From Parasponia andersonii (Eukaryota > Streptophyta > Magnoliopsida > Rosales > Cannabaceae), in NCBI GenBank assembly GCA_002914805.1, contig JXTB01000026.1, forward strand, positions 1,758,024-1,822,023: a stretch of DNA of 64,000 nt. The letters are read 5' to 3'. A program made the position numbers and the translations under genes. Below are positions 62,641-64,000 of this stretch, piece after piece. Positions within the stretch are counted from its first letter, which is position 1; each line of letters starts with the position of its first letter. Under the pieces are notes generated by a model, which worked only from the letters and a program-made list of their open reading frames with translations, was not told where the DNA came from and searched no databases.

Positions 62641-63296
62641 TATTACGTCTCACTCATTTGGCTCCTAAGAATCCAAATGTTGTTGCTCATGGCTCTAAGG
62701 TCCTCTATATATACTGCTCACCTAAAAAGATTGAGGAAGACCCTAGAACGTGATGGACACTTCTAGAGTGATCAAGAGAGGTTTTGGCCATGTTAGAAGA
62801 CTCTAGTTAGTGCTACTAAGCCTTAGAAGGCTCTAGACGAGGCCAGATGGTGCTAGATGGGTTGGACGATCCTAGAAGCTCCTAGAATGACTTAGAAGAG
62901 CCAAGATAGTAGGTGAACCTCTTAGAAGGATCTAGACCATGTTTTACTCTAGAATTCTCTATGTAAATATCTTTGTAGATATTATAACTTTAGTTGAGAA
63001 TAATCTAGACCCTTTGTAAGATCATGTCACTTGGCACGATCCTAACCTTTGGTTGGTTTAGGCTTTGCCTATATAAAGGACCCTTTGGGTTCATTTGTAC
63101 ACAAGTCTTATTTGTGAGAGTTGTAAGCATTCTAAGAGAAATACAAAGCTTTCATTCACCTAAACTCTCTCATCCTTACCACTTTGTCTCAAAAACTTAC
63201 TCTAAGTCTCTTTCTTAAGTATTAGTAGACTGACTTAGTGCGACGGACTGTGCTAAATACCGCATGATTGTCTAATTTGAGGCTAGGGTCGTGACA
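62641..63296 (+). repeat. 3' LTR of chromovirus 2
   Basis: 656 bp. The start is TATTACG, where the other copy has TGTTATG, so its terminal TG is mutated. It ends GTGACA. Confidence 0.93.
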
Positions 63297-63421
63297 TACA
63301 GTTATTAATGACACGGCACTATTGCTCGTCTTCGTTTTGGCGCAATATGTGTTGCGCATTGGAGCTCCCCTCTACGTCACTTTAGGAGCAAAACTCTAAA
63401 ATCAAGTTCGGTTGGAGATGG
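63297..63421. mobile_element. MITE, right part
   Basis: It ends GTTGGAGATGG, the inverse of the start at 57219, and holds GCAAAACTCTAAAAT, related to the left part's CTCTAAAAT block. Confidence 0.45.
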
Positions 63422-63739
63422 TTTTTATATATGGTAGCATTTGGTATATGAGGAAGACACGTGCCTTTGACATCATAGATTTAGAAATGTTATTCTGTGA
63501 CGTGTTAAGTCAGACTTGGAGCCTTAAAATCAAATATGCATTACATATGTATTATGAGATACATCAACGATTCGATTCAATCCTTTCAATACAATAATTA
63601 ACTTTTACCCAGAGAGCCACCGTATCCGAAGCCTGAGACACTGAGCTGGTGCTGCTAAGCTTTACTTCTTCTTGATATTTCTAGGGTTAAAGTTGGTATT
63701 TTAATGTTACGAGAGGTCACTATTTTTTGGATTTATATA
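63422..63739. other. spacer
   Basis: No recognisable gene or element. Confidence 0.4.
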
Positions 63740-64000
63740 TTCTCCCCAACTTCCGATAAAAGCACCCTATTAATCAATAAAATAACTAAAATAGACAATT
63801 TAAGAAAAAAAAAAAAGAAAAAAAAGGCACTCCATCTTCATTTCACACATTTTCTTAATTTTTCAGGGACATTCTCGTTTAAAATTCCTCTCTATCTTTT
63901 GCCTAATTACTTTTAAATTTTTTCTAATATTTATGTTTTATTTTCTCGTATTAATTATTTATTTCTTTCTATTTTTGTTCAATAATTCAATATTTTCATC
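63740..64000 (+). repeat. dispersed repeat, copy B (copy A at 48520-48900), continues past the window
   Basis: Co-linear with copy A in the same orientation; cut by the window end. Confidence 0.6.

Larger units (their letters stand above)
57465..63296 (+). mobile_element. complete, degenerate Ty3/gypsy chromovirus with short LTRs (Galadriel/Reina-like)
   Basis: 5832 bp, left to right: LTR (57465-58120), tRNA-Met primer site, gag, zinc knuckle, protease, reverse transcriptase, RNase H, integrase with C-terminal chromodomain, polypurine tract, LTR (62641-63296). Gene order and chromodomain identify a chromovirus. The short LTRs and the chromodomain following an HVFHVSMLKPY block suggest the Galadriel or Reina side rather than Tekay, with moderate confidence. 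The flanks share TACA (57461-57464 and 63297-63300), a 4-bp match where 5 bp is usual. It lies inside a MITE. Multiple stops and frame changes make it inactive. Confidence 0.92.

Noticed and set aside
1..64000. CRISPR arrays, bacterial operons, riboswitches
   Set aside because: None seen and none expected. All coding evidence is plant nuclear.

Overview
This window is plant nuclear DNA, most likely from a eudicot. It is AT-rich, the genes carry short exons with GT/AG introns, and transposable elements fill most of the space. I cannot name the species. Only two intact protein-coding genes are supported, both on the minus strand: a membrane-tethered NAC transcription factor (3376-8260, six coding exons, 711 residues) and a PH-RCC1-FYVE-BRX protein of the PRAF family (34984-41683, nine coding exons, 1083 residues). 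In both genes the exon phases join cleanly and no internal stop is seen.

Layout. 1-2989 is the 5' end of a decayed CACTA (En/Spm-type) DNA transposon whose TNP2-like transposase is broken by stops. 3376-8260 is the NAC gene, with a tRNA-derived SINE in one intron and a probable 5'UTR intron. 9470-10416 holds a LINE fragment. 10417-12442 is a solo LTR with a perfect 5-bp target duplication. 13773-20692 looks like a second, non-autonomous CACTA-like element full of GTCACAA repeats, with another solo LTR (16236-18810) inside it. An assembly gap lies at 20974-21154. 22950-32855 is a LINE remnant split by a complete but dead Ty3/gypsy chromovirus of Tekay type (23191-32243), followed by a hairpin-forming MITE. 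The PRAF gene follows. 42100-57200 is a long gene-poor, AT-rich stretch with MITEs and a possible LTR remnant. 57465-63296 is a second, younger chromovirus with 656-bp LTRs and a chromodomain, apparently inserted into a MITE.

The main pattern is mobile-element history: nested insertions that can be ordered from target duplications, and decay dominated by G-to-A/C-to-T transitions that repeatedly hit Trp codons, zinc-knuckle Cys codons and catalytic Asp codons. The two genes are not an operon or a module. Relatives of both have been linked to phloem in Arabidopsis, which I note only as a curiosity. I did not find a convincing previously undescribed biological system here.
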